Counted from the first letter of the stretch, positions 1 to 10,454 are shown. The stretch is 64,000 nt of DNA from an uncultured Alistipes sp. (GCA_938014215.1 CALLRW010000042.1:62001-126000), one strand, 5' to 3'. The notes: generated by a model from the sequence alone, not told the origin. Made by a program: numbers and translations.

Positions 1-1073
1 AGATTGCCAACAGTTCGGTTCAGTGGGAGCAGGCCATGAAGCGCGATCTGGGTATCGAGATGGGCTTTTTCAACGACGATCTTCATCTGACGGTCGATCT
101 GTTCGACGAGAAACGAACCAAGATGCTGATTTCCGTGGACAACACCACGCCGATGTGGATCGGAAACACCTCCAAGGAGTTGAACAAGGGTGAGATCAAG
201 AAACACGGTCTGGAACTCGAACTCTCCTATCGGAAACAGCTCAACCGCGACTGGACGCTGTTTGCCGGAGGAAACTTCTCGTTCAACGAGAACCGTATTC
301 TCTATACGGATGATCCGCTCTATGCCCTGCCTCATCAAAAGGAGATCGGAACGGCTCTGGGAGCCCAGTTGAGCGGAGCCTATCTGATCGGCAACGGTTA
401 TCTGACCTCCGTGGATGACATTCACAGCAATTTCCTGCCGGGTTCGGTGAGCGACGTCGTCGTGGGCGACTACAAGTTCCTCGATTTTACGGCTGACGGC
501 AAGATCGACAAGGATGACCTTGCCCGTATGGAGGGTTCGATCTATCCGCCCATTGCCTATGCATTCAATGCCGGCTTCAGATGGAAGGGTCTGGATGTGA
601 ATATTCTCTTTCAGGGCTATGCGAAGAAGTGGGTCAATTTCGATCAGATGTACGAGTGGGAGTTCTATAAGGGCAACTACCGTACGCACCTTTCGTCGCT
701 GGATTATTGGTCGCCGTCGAATCCTGGCGGAAACCACGCTGCGGTACACTATTCGTCATCGAATTTTGCCAATATGAGCTGGTCGGGTTATAACGAGAGT
801 GCCACGACGGGCGGTTACAATGCCAAGCTGCAGGGACGTTCGTGGCGTCGGGCCGACTTCCTGCGACTCAAGGAGGTTTCGATCAGTTATACCTGGAGAG
901 GTCCCAAGATCAATCGCGCGCTGGGGGTTCAGGCCCTGAAGGTGTATGCCACGGGTAATAACCTGCTGACCTTTACGGATCTGCTCGAAGGTGATCCCGA
1001 AAGCAAGTACCTGGTGTGGGGTCAGTATCCGCAGATGATGACGATCAAACTGGGTCTTCAGGTTTCGTTCTAA
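1..1073 (+). CDS. SusC-like TonB-dependent outer-membrane receptor (C-terminal part)
   Basis: The reading frame is open from the window edge (frame of base 3) to a TAA at 1071-1073, so the gene starts upstream and only about 356 C-terminal residues are present. These are beta-barrel strands with the SusC-family ending: an 'NNLLTFTDL' segment near the end, a '(D)PES' turn and a final strand closing in Phe (LGLQVSF), typical of an outer-membrane barrel terminus. A 'DFTADGKIDKDD' stretch resembles the Ca-binding-like loop common in SusC barrels. The family imports oligosaccharides across the outer membrane together with a SusD lid. The partner SusD starts 13 bases downstream, so the two are surely co-transcribed. 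The plug and TonB box are outside the window. Confidence 0.93.
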   Translation, partial: IANSSVQWEQAMKRDLGIEMGFFNDDLHLTVDLFDEKRTKMLISVDNTTPMWIGNTSKELNKGEIKKHGLELELSYRKQLNRDWTLFAGGNFSFNENRILYTDDPLYALPHQKEIGTALGAQLSGAYLIGNGYLTSVDDIHSNFLPGSVSDVVVGDYKFLDFTADGKIDKDDLARMEGSIYPPIAYAFNAGFRWKGLDVNILFQGYAKKWVNFDQMYEWEFYKGNYRTHLSSLDYWSPSNPGGNHAAVHYSSSNFANMSWSGYNESATTGGYNAKLQGRSWRRADFLRLKEVSISYTWRGPKINRALGVQALKVYATGNNLLTFTDLLEGDPESKYLVWGQYPQMMTIKLGLQVSF

Positions 1074-1086
1074 TCCTAAATCCTAA

Positions 1087-2958
1087 ATGACAATGAAAAC
1101 CGGAAAAGAGATATTGAAGCATCTGTTTATCGGATCGGTGATGCTCTTTATGGCAGTCGGGATGACGTCGTGCCTGGAGGAGTATCTGGATAAGGCGCCG
1201 GATGCCGGACTCGATGAAAAGGAGGTCTTCTCGAAATACGCCAACTTCAAAAGTTATTTTTATGCGGTCTACGACGGAGCCAATTTCAACATCAAGGCTC
1301 ATTATCCGTTGTGGTTTGCGGGCAACAATCAGAAATTCACGATGGAGGCCTTGACCGACATCTGCGACATGACCCGTATTCAGCGGTGTCAGCCCGGAAA
1401 GATGGGAGATGGTTCGCAGGTGACGTGGGCCGTGGGGTACAACTCGGATGCAGCCTCGAAAACGGCCAAAGTGCCTTATTCGTGGAAGGTGATCCGAGTC
1501 TGCAACATGGCCATCGAAAAGATCGACATGCTGCAGGATGCTACCGAGCGCGAGAAGGAGGATCTGCTGGCTCAGGCCTATTTCGTGCGGGCCTATGCCC
1601 ATTTTGAGCTCTTCCGCCTGTATGGATCGCTGCCCTACATTGACAAGGTGCTGGGGTCGGATGACGAATGGGATCTGCCCCGACTGTCGGATTACGATTA
1701 TTGCCAGCGGGTGGCTGCCGATTTCAAGACTGCGGCCGAACACTTCGACAAGGCGGGGCTCATGCGGCGTGATCCGGCCTCGGGATCGGGCCATTTGGCG
1801 GCTCCCGATCAGGACAAGCCCAATGGCGTGACGGCCCTGGCCATGCGGGGGCGAGCCTTGCTCTATGCGGCCAGCCCGCTGAGCAACGCTCAACAGGACA
1901 AGACCCTCTGGGAGGAGGCGGCCGTTGCCAACTGGGAGGCTTATCAGGCTGCCTATGAGTATGGCTATCGGCTGCTCTCGAAGGCGGAATATACCAAGAA
2001 CTTCTATGGAACGAAGTATACCAATGAGCAGCTCTGGGGGTATTCGACGGGGAGCACGACCAACTATAACAACGAGCGTGTTCAGGCATTTGTTCCGTAT
2101 TGTTTCTCGAATAACGGCTTCAGTTCGGGACAGTGCCCGACGCAAAATTTCGTGGACAAGTTCGAGACGGCAGGCGGATATCCCCTCAATACGCCCGAAG
2201 AGCGGGCCGTGGCGGAGGCCGCCGGTGAATACAACGAACAGAATCCCTTTGTCAACCGGGATCCGCGTTTTGATTTCGTCGTGATTTATAATCAGAAACC
2301 GCTTCGGGGCTATGGCAATGCTTCGCTTTATGTCAATGAAGACGGAAGTCTGCCGTCGGGATCGTTGCTCAAGAAGAAGGACAACAGCACGGACGGTGTT
2401 TCGGAGACCTATTACTACGAACAGAAGCGTACGGGCAATCTTTCGAACAAGGGTGAACAGAACGTGATCCTTACGGATCCGATCATTCGTCTGGCCGAGG
2501 TGCTGCTCAACTATGCTGAGGCGGCCAACGAGGCCTGGGGACCGACGGGTGCGGCTCCGGGGGCCGATATGACGGCATTGGATGCGTTGAATGCGGTGCG
2601 GGCACGGGTTGACATGCCTCCCGTACATGCTGAATATACCGGCAGCACGGAGGCGCTCCGCCCGCGGATCAAGAACGAACGGGCCGTGGAACTCTGTTTC
2701 GAGGGCTATCATTATTACTGCGATATTCGTCGGTGGAAGGATGCCCCGGATTTGGGCCGGACGCGCCTGATGGGCATGCGGGTGACCAAACTCGCTGCCG
2801 GAGCCTCGGAGGCTTATCCTACGGGATTCCGTTACGAACGTTTCGAATTGCCTTCAAACCGACAGATTGCCTGGAAGAACGATGGCATGTACTACATTCA
2901 ATTCCAGACGAGTGATCTGTTGAAGATGAAGAACTATATTCCCAACGAAGCGTGGTAG
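1087..2958 (+). CDS. SusD/RagB-like glycan-binding lipoprotein
   Basis: This 623-residue protein has an N-terminal hydrophobic signal ending in a lipobox-like MTSC (Cys29), so it should be lipidated and surface-exposed. The body is typical SusD: a TPR-like helical start with 'AYFVRAYAHFELFRLYGSLPYID' character around residues 160-190 and a C-terminal block with 'NERAVELCFEGYHYYCDIRRWKDA' character that is diagnostic of RagB/SusD. SusD caps the SusC barrel and binds glycan. It follows the partial SusC by 13 bases and is followed by a second SusC. ATG at 1087 or 1093 are equally possible starts; the signal peptide fits either. Length is longer than average but within the family range. Confidence 0.95.
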   Translation: MTMKTGKEILKHLFIGSVMLFMAVGMTSCLEEYLDKAPDAGLDEKEVFSKYANFKSYFYAVYDGANFNIKAHYPLWFAGNNQKFTMEALTDICDMTRIQRCQPGKMGDGSQVTWAVGYNSDAASKTAKVPYSWKVIRVCNMAIEKIDMLQDATEREKEDLLAQAYFVRAYAHFELFRLYGSLPYIDKVLGSDDEWDLPRLSDYDYCQRVAADFKTAAEHFDKAGLMRRDPASGSGHLAAPDQDKPNGVTALAMRGRALLYAASPLSNAQQDKTLWEEAAVANWEAYQAAYEYGYRLLSKAEYTKNFYGTKYTNEQLWGYSTGSTTNYNNERVQAFVPYCFSNNGFSSGQCPTQNFVDKFETAGGYPLNTPEERAVAEAAGEYNEQNPFVNRDPRFDFVVIYNQKPLRGYGNASLYVNEDGSLPSGSLLKKKDNSTDGVSETYYYEQKRTGNLSNKGEQNVILTDPIIRLAEVLLNYAEAANEAWGPTGAAPGADMTALDALNAVRARVDMPPVHAEYTGSTEALRPRIKNERAVELCFEGYHYYCDIRRWKDAPDLGRTRLMGMRVTKLAAGASEAYPTGFRYERFELPSNRQIAWKNDGMYYIQFQTSDLLKMKNYIPNEAW

Positions 2959-2981
2959 TGTCAATCGTAAAGAGAGAGATT

Positions 2982-5900
2982 ATGAAACATACAATATCTT
3001 TAAAATCGAAATTCCGTACATGGCCGTGCCTGTTGCTCGTTGCTTTGTTGGGGACGTGCAGTCCGTTGGTTCAGGTGCGTGCGGCAGAGCCTCGGAAGGT
3101 TGACATCGCCTTGACGATTGTCGACCGCGACGGCCAGGCCATTCCTCAGGCCGAGGTCTCGGTGAACGAAGGAGAAATGCATTTTACGACCGATGAAGAC
3201 GGCCGGGTTCGCTTCACCGCCTCGGTACGCGATATGGTCTCCATTTCGAAGGAGGGTTATACGCCGAGTCATGCTCAGGCCGGAACTCTTGTGGAGTCCG
3301 GGAAGGTGATTCTTTCCGATGAACTGCTGTTGGCCAGTGAGTCTGATGAATTGCCATTACCTTTCGGTTTGCAGAAACAACGTTGGTCGGTGGGCAGCAC
3401 CATCGTTATCCGGGGCGAGGAGCTGGAGAAGTATTCTTCGACCGACATCCGAAATGCCCTGACGGCCATTGCCGCCGGCGTGGAGGTCACCGAGCGGTTC
3501 GGAGGACCGGGTGTCAATCCCCTGGAGCATATCGGCCAATATGGGGCGTCGACACGCGTGTCGGTCACTTCGCGAGGCAATCAGATGATCTATATGGTCG
3601 ACGATATTCCGGTGCAGATCGACGAAACGCCGCTTGATCCTCAACAGATCGAGTCGATTACGATCGTACGGGATGTCCTGGAGAAGACAATGTACGGGCC
3701 TTCGGCGGCCAATGGCATTGTCTACATCCGCACCAAACGTGGCAAATACAACGATCGGTATCTGAACGTTGAGGTGGAGGGCGGTGTCAATACGGTGGAT
3801 CGCATGCCGGAGTATGTAGACGGTGCGGATTATGCTCGGTTGAACAATATTGCCCGCAACAACAGCGGTCTGGAGATGCTCTATTCGCGGGACGATGTGG
3901 CGGCCTATGCACGGAATGATGCTTATGACAAGTGGCATCCGAGTGTGAACTTCCGTGACATGATGCTCAAGAACACGATGTATTACACGAAGGCCAATGT
4001 CTCGTCGGGAGGAGGCAACGATTACCTGCGTTATTTTGCCTATCTGGGCTATGCCGGAGAGGACGATATCTACAAGATCGGACCGCAGGCCGGATACAAT
4101 CGTGTGAATATCAATGCCAATCTCGATATCAAGCTGCACCGTTACATCAAGGCCCGTATCGGTCTGATTTCCACAATGGGTATCCGCCGCTCGGCCAATT
4201 ACGGTTACAGTTCGAATTACTCGTCGGAAGACGCTTCATCGAATACGACGCTGGGTGTAACGGAGTTTCCCGACGTGATCAGCGATATCAATACGATTCC
4301 GGCCTTGTCGTTCCCGATTTATGCAAACAACGATCCTCAGCTCGAATCGCCGTGGTATGCCGTATCGTCGCTCTACAAGCAAAATCCGATTGCCAACATC
4401 CTCGAGAACGGAGCCTATACGGAGACGATTCGCAAGGGATTGGTCAATGTGGGTATTGATATCGATTTGTCGTTCCTTACGCCGGGCCTCAAGTCGATGA
4501 GTTACGGTGCCTACGACGCAACGAATCTCGTGCGCCTGGGTACGGCTGAGGATTATGCCGCCTATATTCTCAACAAGGGAATCGATGACAATGGCTATGA
4601 TGCGATGATTCCCGAGCAGAGCAGCAGCCATAGCGTGAAGGCCATGTCGCAGAAGACGCGCCTGTTGGACTATTTTTCCAACCGCTTCTATTTCGTGCAG
4701 AAATTCTCGTACGATCGAACCTTCGGACGCCATGCCGTACAGGCTTCGGCCTCCTATCTGATTACGAAGCGCTCCCAGAAATTCATTACCGAGCATCGGC
4801 GTGAAATGGACTTTGCCTTTGGTGCCGGCTATGCCTATGATGGCCGATATCTGCTGCAGGCGGCCTGCAATCTGCAGGGTACCTATTCGTTGCTGAACAA
4901 CCGCTGGTCGACCTCTCCCTCGGTAGGTCTGGGGTGGATCCTTTCGGAGGAGGAGTTTATGCGCGATGTGCGGGCCATTGATTTCCTGAAGCTGCGGGCC
5001 GAGGCCGGTATTCTTTACTATGACAGTGCCACTTCGGCCAATCGCGATGTGGATAACTACAAATGGGACAATTCGGGCCAGAAGTTTGGTCCGTATGCCA
5101 ATAATCAATGGTTCGGCAGCACGGTGAGTGATGCTGTGGACCGTCTCTATCCCCAGATGCTCGGAAATCCGAATCTGCGGCTGGAGAGACGCAAAGAGCT
5201 GACTGTCGGAGTGGATGCATTGGCCTTCCGCCGCCGTTTGAATTTTTCACTGAGCTATTATAATATTTTGCGAGACGGCCCGATCTCGGAGCTGGAGAAT
5301 ATGTTGCCGCTTCTGGCCGGTGTGTCGGGCGGTTCTCTGTGGATGAATTACGAGAGGACGCGTTATCAGGGTTATGAACTCTCGCTGGGATGGCACGATC
5401 GCAGCGGTGACTTCTCCTATTCGATCGGTGGTTGGGCATCCGTGCAGGCCTCCAAGGTATTACGGGCCGATGAGCTCGCCTACAAGGAGGCTTATCGTTC
5501 GAAGGTCGGCTATTCGGATTCCGCCATCTGGGGCCTGCGTTGTCTGGGACAGTTCTCCTCGGATGAGGAGACGCTGCTTGTCCCGCAACTCTTTGATGAC
5601 GAACTCAAGGCCGGAGATCTGAAATACGAGGATATGAACGGCGACGGTCAGATCGACGACAATGATTTCTGCGTGATCGGCAACTCGGTGCCGAAGCTGA
5701 TCTATGGCGTGCACGTGAATCTGAAATATCGGGATTTCGACCTTACGGTGACCGGTACGGGACGGGCATTCTACGATTTGGCGTTGACGAATGACTATTT
5801 CTGGAACGGATGGGGTGACGGCAATTATTCGAAATATACGCGCGACCATGCCGGTGATCCGACGCATCCCCGCCTGACCTACAACAAGGTGAACAATAAT

Positions 5901-6149
5901 TACAAGACGTCGACCTATTGGTTGGCTGACGGAGGTTTCTTCAAGATCCAGAGCCTTGAGCTGGGCTATGAATTGCCCGTGCGACGCCTGAATCTTTCGA
6001 CGATTCGCCGCATGCGGATCTATCTGCGGGGGAACAATCTGTGTACCGTCTCGCAGATCAAGGATGTCGATCCCGAGGCCATGAGCTCGGGTCTGACAAA
6101 CTACCCGCTCATGCGAACCTTCGTGGCCGGTATCAAGTTAACCTTCTAA
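2982..6149 (+). CDS. SusC-like TonB-dependent outer-membrane receptor
   Basis: This complete SusC-type protein has about 1055 residues. Order of parts: signal peptide (about 1-35), a CarboxypepD_reg-like Ig domain with 'ALTIVDRDGQAIPQAEVSV' character, a plug with 'YMVDDIPVQ' and 'ITIVRDVLEKTMYGPSAANGIVYI' character (about 180-260), then a 22-strand barrel ending in TFVAGIKLTF. The expected role is TonB-driven import of oligosaccharide through the outer membrane. The frame extends 10 codons upstream of the chosen ATG (GTG at 2952, inside the preceding gene). I chose 2982 because a purine-rich stretch precedes it and the signal peptide starts directly there. The next gene, its SusD partner, starts a few bases after its stop. 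This second pair makes the locus a two-transporter PUL. Confidence 0.95.
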   Translation: MKHTISLKSKFRTWPCLLLVALLGTCSPLVQVRAAEPRKVDIALTIVDRDGQAIPQAEVSVNEGEMHFTTDEDGRVRFTASVRDMVSISKEGYTPSHAQAGTLVESGKVILSDELLLASESDELPLPFGLQKQRWSVGSTIVIRGEELEKYSSTDIRNALTAIAAGVEVTERFGGPGVNPLEHIGQYGASTRVSVTSRGNQMIYMVDDIPVQIDETPLDPQQIESITIVRDVLEKTMYGPSAANGIVYIRTKRGKYNDRYLNVEVEGGVNTVDRMPEYVDGADYARLNNIARNNSGLEMLYSRDDVAAYARNDAYDKWHPSVNFRDMMLKNTMYYTKANVSSGGGNDYLRYFAYLGYAGEDDIYKIGPQAGYNRVNINANLDIKLHRYIKARIGLISTMGIRRSANYGYSSNYSSEDASSNTTLGVTEFPDVISDINTIPALSFPIYANNDPQLESPWYAVSSLYKQNPIANILENGAYTETIRKGLVNVGIDIDLSFLTPGLKSMSYGAYDATNLVRLGTAEDYAAYILNKGIDDNGYDAMIPEQSSSHSVKAMSQKTRLLDYFSNRFYFVQKFSYDRTFGRHAVQASASYLITKRSQKFITEHRREMDFAFGAGYAYDGRYLLQAACNLQGTYSLLNNRWSTSPSVGLGWILSEEEFMRDVRAIDFLKLRAEAGILYYDSATSANRDVDNYKWDNSGQKFGPYANNQWFGSTVSDAVDRLYPQMLGNPNLRLERRKELTVGVDALAFRRRLNFSLSYYNILRDGPISELENMLPLLAGVSGGSLWMNYERTRYQGYELSLGWHDRSGDFSYSIGGWASVQASKVLRADELAYKEAYRSKVGYSDSAIWGLRCLGQFSSDEETLLVPQLFDDELKAGDLKYEDMNGDGQIDDNDFCVIGNSVPKLIYGVHVNLKYRDFDLTVTGTGRAFYDLALTNDYFWNGWGDGNYSKYTRDHAGDPTHPRLTYNKVNNNYKTSTYWLADGGFFKIQSLELGYELPVRRLNLSTIRRMRIYLRGNNLCTVSQIKDVDPEAMSSGLTNYPLMRTFVAGIKLTF

Positions 6150-6153
6150 AGTG

Positions 6154-7971
6154 ATGACGATGAAACGATTCTATCAGATATTGACGATTGTCTCCGTGGG
6201 CGGACTCTGCGCCTGCAGCGATTTTCTGGATCCCTATCCTTCGGCGATCCGATCCGAGGAGTACGTGCTGTCGAATCCTACGACCATGCAGGGACTTATC
6301 GGGAAATGTTATGATTACATGTCGCAGAATTATGACAACAACGAAGGGGCCTATCTGGACTGTGCAACGGATAATGCCGTGCGGACCTCGACAACGGATG
6401 TGATTCGTCGATTTGCCATCGGTGTGACCAGTCCGACGAACGATCCGTTTCAGACCTATTGGGAGCGGGATTACCAGGGAATCTACAACACCAATATGTT
6501 TCTCAAGGACAACCGGGGCCTGAATATGCGTTATATGCTCGACGATCATCTGGACGAGCTGCTTCGCAATCGGCTTTGGGGAGAGGCCTATGCCCTTCGG
6601 GCCTGGTTCCAGTGGGATTTGTTGCAGAAGTTCGGCGGACGCGGTACGGACGGCCGGCTGCTGGGGTATCCGATTCTGCTCGAACCGATGAAGATTTGGG
6701 AGATGACTCCCGAAGAGATTCGCGATCTGACCGTGGAGCGCAATACGTATGATGAGTGTGTGGCTCAGATTCTTCGGGATTGTGATTCGGCCTACAAGTA
6801 TCTGCCTGTTGCTCACCGCGACTTTCTGGTTCCCAATCAGGACGATCGACGGGTGCTCGGATCTCAGAACTGGGGCCGTATGGATGGTATCACAACCGTG
6901 GCCATCAAGGCTCTGGTCTATTTGACATGGGCCAGTCCCCGCTTCAATCCCGAGGGCGACATGACGCGTTGGCAGAAGGCTGCCGAATATGCCAAGCAGG
7001 TCATGGATTTCAAAATGACGGTCGACAACGTGTCGGGCGGTTTCTCGGTGAATCGTCAGGTTGACTGGTGCGACCCGAACAATCCGGAGATTATCTTCGC
7101 GTCGCGCTACAAGTCGGGTAACGACGATATGGAACGTGCTTTCTATCCGGGAGGCTTCCAGGGCAACGGTACGATGGGGGCGACTCAGGAGCTGGTCGAT
7201 GCCTTTGGCATGGCCGACGGCTACCCGGTCGGCGAATCGCCCAATTACGCATATGATCCGGCCAATCCCTACGAGAACCGGGATCCGCGTTTTTACAGTG
7301 TTATTTTTTACAACAACCGTTCGGTGGTGACCGGAACCACGGGCAAAACCTATACGTTTGAGAACTGGACCAATGGCGGCAAGGATGCGGCCGAAACGAG
7401 TTCGAAGAATTCGCTGACGAACTATCACATCAAGAAATTCGTCTACATGGGGCTCAACTGGTCGGAAAGTTCCGTGAACCGGATGCCTCATTCGAAGTTC
7501 TTCATTCGTTGGGCACACATGGTGCTGGCTTTTGCCGAGGCTGCCAACCAGGTTGGAGGTCCGAATGCCCCCATTGACGGGTTGACCGCCAAGCAGGCTA
7601 TTGCCTATCTGCGGAGCCGTACGACCTATGACGGTGCCGAGGGAATCATCGAGGATCCCTATTTGGATCAGATTGCCCTTTCGGGCAAGGAGGCGTTTGA
7701 CCGTTTCCTGCGCAATGAAAGACGCATCGAAACCTGCTTTGAAGGAACCTGGTTCTTCGATCTGAGGCGTTGGTCAACGACGCTCGGAGACCTGAATCGC
7801 GATGTCCACGGTGTTGAGGTGACACGCAAGGATAACGGAGACTTCGAGTACAATTTCAACAAGGTTATCGAGACCCGGCTCTTTACCTCGGCCTATCTTC
7901 CTATCCCCTATAAGGAGATGCTGAATATCAAGGGAATGATCCAGAATGAAGGCTGGGAAAACTGGCAATAG
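6154..7971 (+). CDS. SusD/RagB-like glycan-binding lipoprotein (second copy)
   Basis: A protein of about 605 residues with a short signal and lipobox (LCAC, Cys near 21), then SusD features: 'LWGEAYALRAWFQWDLLQKFGGRG' character near residue 140 and a C-terminal 'FLRNERRIETCFEGTWFFDLRRW' block. It is predicted to sit as lid on the SusC encoded 4 bases upstream. Three starts compete (GTG 6151, ATG 6154, ATG 6160); they change only the first residues before the signal peptide. Sequence similarity to the upstream SusD at 1087 is limited to family motifs, so the two pairs are not a recent duplication and may bind different parts of the glycan. Confidence 0.95.
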   Translation: MTMKRFYQILTIVSVGGLCACSDFLDPYPSAIRSEEYVLSNPTTMQGLIGKCYDYMSQNYDNNEGAYLDCATDNAVRTSTTDVIRRFAIGVTSPTNDPFQTYWERDYQGIYNTNMFLKDNRGLNMRYMLDDHLDELLRNRLWGEAYALRAWFQWDLLQKFGGRGTDGRLLGYPILLEPMKIWEMTPEEIRDLTVERNTYDECVAQILRDCDSAYKYLPVAHRDFLVPNQDDRRVLGSQNWGRMDGITTVAIKALVYLTWASPRFNPEGDMTRWQKAAEYAKQVMDFKMTVDNVSGGFSVNRQVDWCDPNNPEIIFASRYKSGNDDMERAFYPGGFQGNGTMGATQELVDAFGMADGYPVGESPNYAYDPANPYENRDPRFYSVIFYNNRSVVTGTTGKTYTFENWTNGGKDAAETSSKNSLTNYHIKKFVYMGLNWSESSVNRMPHSKFFIRWAHMVLAFAEAANQVGGPNAPIDGLTAKQAIAYLRSRTTYDGAEGIIEDPYLDQIALSGKEAFDRFLRNERRIETCFEGTWFFDLRRWSTTLGDLNRDVHGVEVTRKDNGDFEYNFNKVIETRLFTSAYLPIPYKEMLNIKGMIQNEGWENWQ

Positions 7972-7996
7972 AAAATATCAAACCGTTTATAACGAC

Positions 7997-8992
7997 ATGA
8001 AAAAATACCTGATCTTATCGTTAGCCTCCCTGTTGGGCCTGACTGCGTGCTACGACGACTATGTCAAGGATAATCCGACGCAGGCCGTAGGCTTTGCCAA
8101 TCAGACCGATGTGCGTTCGGTGATTGTTGGCGAAGGAATGAAATTCTCGACGGGTGTGGCTTTGGGCGGCATCATTGAGAATGATCGCGACCGGCAGATC
8201 CGTTATGAGATCGACTATTCGTTGGTCAATGACGAAACCCTCTCGGCCATGAAGTCTCATCTGTTTACCTATATTCAGGACCTGTGTCGGCCGATCGATG
8301 CCCTGGAGGCCCTCTCTGCCGACGAATACCGGCTGTATCCCGACGGCGGAGTCGATGGGGTGGTGCTGATTCGCAAAGGTTCGCATTTGGGGCAGATCGT
8401 AATCAAGCTTGATTCGGTGAAGTTCCTGTCCGATGTATCACGGACGACTCCCCGTTTTGTCATTCCGTTCCGTCTGACAGCGGGGGATGAGAAGACCGGT
8501 CTGATCGAGGATCGGACGACCTCCGTGATCGGAGTTCGTTACGAGAACATGCTTTTCGGCAACTATTGGCATGGCGGAGAGACTGTCGTGTGTGACGCTT
8601 CGGGAGCCGAGGTGAACCGCATTCGCTATTACACCACCATTCCGCAGACCGATACGAAGGTGTGGACGCTGACCACGGTTGAACCGCTGGCCTTGACGGC
8701 CAATGCCGTGGGCGGCGAGCTCAACGGGAACGACGCTCAGTTGAAAATCATCCAGGGCGAGAACGGTCAGATTACCGTAGCGGCGGTTGATGGCGCCCGT
8801 TACGAGGTGCAGCCCGACGGTGAGTGCTCGTTTAACCGGGCCAAACTGCTGCAGGAGCGTAAAATCTATCTCAAGTACAAATACGAAAAGGAGGGCTTGA
8901 TCTATCATGCGACCGACACGTTGACCTTCCGTAACCGAGTCCGCGACGGTGTGAACGAGTGGCAGGACGAGAACCCCGAAAATTACGAATAG
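7997..8992 (+). CDS. DUF1735/DUF4361-type PUL lipoprotein, probable surface glycan-binding protein
   Basis: A 331-residue protein with a lipoprotein signal (lipobox LTAC, Cys18). The N-terminal half matches my recollection of the DUF1735 family of PUL-associated proteins: 'VGFANQ', 'RSVIVGEGMKFSTGVALGG', 'ENDRDRQIRYEID'. The second half is probably the accompanying beta-rich domain (DUF4361-like). Such proteins are usually surface accessory binding proteins coded right after SusC/D, as here. The upstream frame is open to 7946 inside the preceding SusD gene, but the signal peptide fixes the start at 7997. No enzyme motif is visible. The precise glycan role is inference. Confidence 0.8.
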   Translation: MKKYLILSLASLLGLTACYDDYVKDNPTQAVGFANQTDVRSVIVGEGMKFSTGVALGGIIENDRDRQIRYEIDYSLVNDETLSAMKSHLFTYIQDLCRPIDALEALSADEYRLYPDGGVDGVVLIRKGSHLGQIVIKLDSVKFLSDVSRTTPRFVIPFRLTAGDEKTGLIEDRTTSVIGVRYENMLFGNYWHGGETVVCDASGAEVNRIRYYTTIPQTDTKVWTLTTVEPLALTANAVGGELNGNDAQLKIIQGENGQITVAAVDGARYEVQPDGECSFNRAKLLQERKIYLKYKYEKEGLIYHATDTLTFRNRVRDGVNEWQDENPENYE

Positions 8993-8994
8993 CG

Positions 8995-10434
8995 ATGAAG
9001 ATGTTGAAAAAATATGGATTGCTGCTGCTCCCGGCCCTGCTGGCAATGGGGAGTCTCGATGCCAAAACGCCCGAATACCGGCAGGTTCAGGCACGTGAGA
9101 ATGCCAAGGCGAAGGAGTGGAAAAGTTACGAAGCGAAGACGGTCGACCGTCTTGCCGGCTTCAACACCCGTAAGGCCGATCCCCGTCAGGATGAATTTGG
9201 CGGCTGGATGGTTGATCGGCAGGAGGCTACCGGATTTTTCCGTACGCAGAAGATCGGAGACCGTTGGTGGCTGATTGATCCCGAAGGATATCCCTATCTG
9301 GCCAAGGGGGTGGCTGTCTTTTCGATGGGCGGTTCGGATCGTCAGCGGGAGGCGCTGGTTGAGAAGTTCTCGACTCCCGCGGCCTGGGCTGCATCACAAC
9401 AGGACATGTTGCGTTCCTATGGATTCAATTCTCTGGGAGCCTGGTCCGCGGTGGACGTTGTGCGGCAGACGGAACATCCGATGCCCTATACGGTGATTGT
9501 CAGTCCGATGGGAGCCTATCGGTCCCAGCATCGCCGGCATTTCGGAGGAAAGTACCGACAGGCAGGCTGGCAGGGTTACCGGTTCGATCTGGCAATGGTT
9601 TTTGACCCGGGATTCGATGCCGTAATCGATGGCGTCATGAGTCAGGTGGCCAAGTACCGCGACGACAAGTATCTGGTGGGATACTTTACCGATAACGAGT
9701 TGCCGTGGGTCAACGATGCGCTGGATCGGCATCTGACGCTGCTGGCTCACGATGAGGATGCCTATCTGGCCGTGCGCAAGTGGTTCGAAGAGCGGAAGGG
9801 AAAGGGGGCCGGAGTTGATCAGATCACCGACGAGGATCGTCGAGCCTTCCGGGCGTTTTATTTTGAAACCTACATGCGCAAGGTGACGGCCGCACTGCGC
9901 AAGTATGACCCCAATCACCTCTATCTGGGATGTCGCTTCAACCAGCATCGCGAGGAGATGGCCAGTCCGGAGATCTTTGCCGTGGCCGGGAAGTACATGG
10001 ATGTGATCTCCATCAACCACTATCGCCTGTGGGAACCCAACGCGGAGTGGATGGCCAATTGGGAGAAGTGGTCGGGAAAACCCTTCCTCATTACGGAGTT
10101 CTACACCAAGGGCGAAGACTCCGGATTACCCAACAATACGGGGGCCGGCTGGAATGTCCCCTCACAGGCCGATCGAGGGTGGTTCTATCAGAATTTTGTT
10201 CTTGCCTTGCTGCGTAGCGGCAACTGCGTGGGGTGGCACTGGTTTACCTACATGGATAACGATCCGCAGAATCTGAAGACCGATCCTTCGAACCGGGATT
10301 CGAACAAGGGTGTCGTGGCTTGGGACTTCACGCCCTATACCACCCTGCTCGACGAGATGAAGCAGCTCAACGACTGTACGTATCGTTTGACGCAGTATTT
10401 CGATGCGCAGCGTGCCAAAGCGAAACGTGAATAG
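8995..10434 (+). CDS. Clan GH-A glycoside hydrolase, agarase-like (probably periplasmic)
   Basis: A 479-residue enzyme with an ordinary signal peptide (hydrophobic 7-20, no lipobox Cys). Recognisable features are 'RWWLIDPEGYPYLAKGV' near residue 90, a 'GYFTDNELPW' segment with Glu235 (candidate acid/base) and 'FLITEFYTKGEDSG' with Glu368 (candidate nucleophile). An NE motif followed by a C-terminal EF motif is the clan GH-A (TIM-barrel, retaining) pattern. The '(W)WLIDPEG..' entry and 'DNE' context most resemble agarase-type (GH50-like) proteins, but I cannot assign the family without a search; GH158 or an unclassified GH-A family are alternatives. It starts 2 bases after the previous stop. 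A paralogue follows immediately with the same motifs but a lipoprotein signal, suggesting a surface/periplasm division of labour. Confidence 0.8.
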   Translation: MKMLKKYGLLLLPALLAMGSLDAKTPEYRQVQARENAKAKEWKSYEAKTVDRLAGFNTRKADPRQDEFGGWMVDRQEATGFFRTQKIGDRWWLIDPEGYPYLAKGVAVFSMGGSDRQREALVEKFSTPAAWAASQQDMLRSYGFNSLGAWSAVDVVRQTEHPMPYTVIVSPMGAYRSQHRRHFGGKYRQAGWQGYRFDLAMVFDPGFDAVIDGVMSQVAKYRDDKYLVGYFTDNELPWVNDALDRHLTLLAHDEDAYLAVRKWFEERKGKGAGVDQITDEDRRAFRAFYFETYMRKVTAALRKYDPNHLYLGCRFNQHREEMASPEIFAVAGKYMDVISINHYRLWEPNAEWMANWEKWSGKPFLITEFYTKGEDSGLPNNTGAGWNVPSQADRGWFYQNFVLALLRSGNCVGWHWFTYMDNDPQNLKTDPSNRDSNKGVVAWDFTPYTTLLDEMKQLNDCTYRLTQYFDAQRAKAKRE

Positions 10435-10454
10435 AACCGATAAACGATAATCTT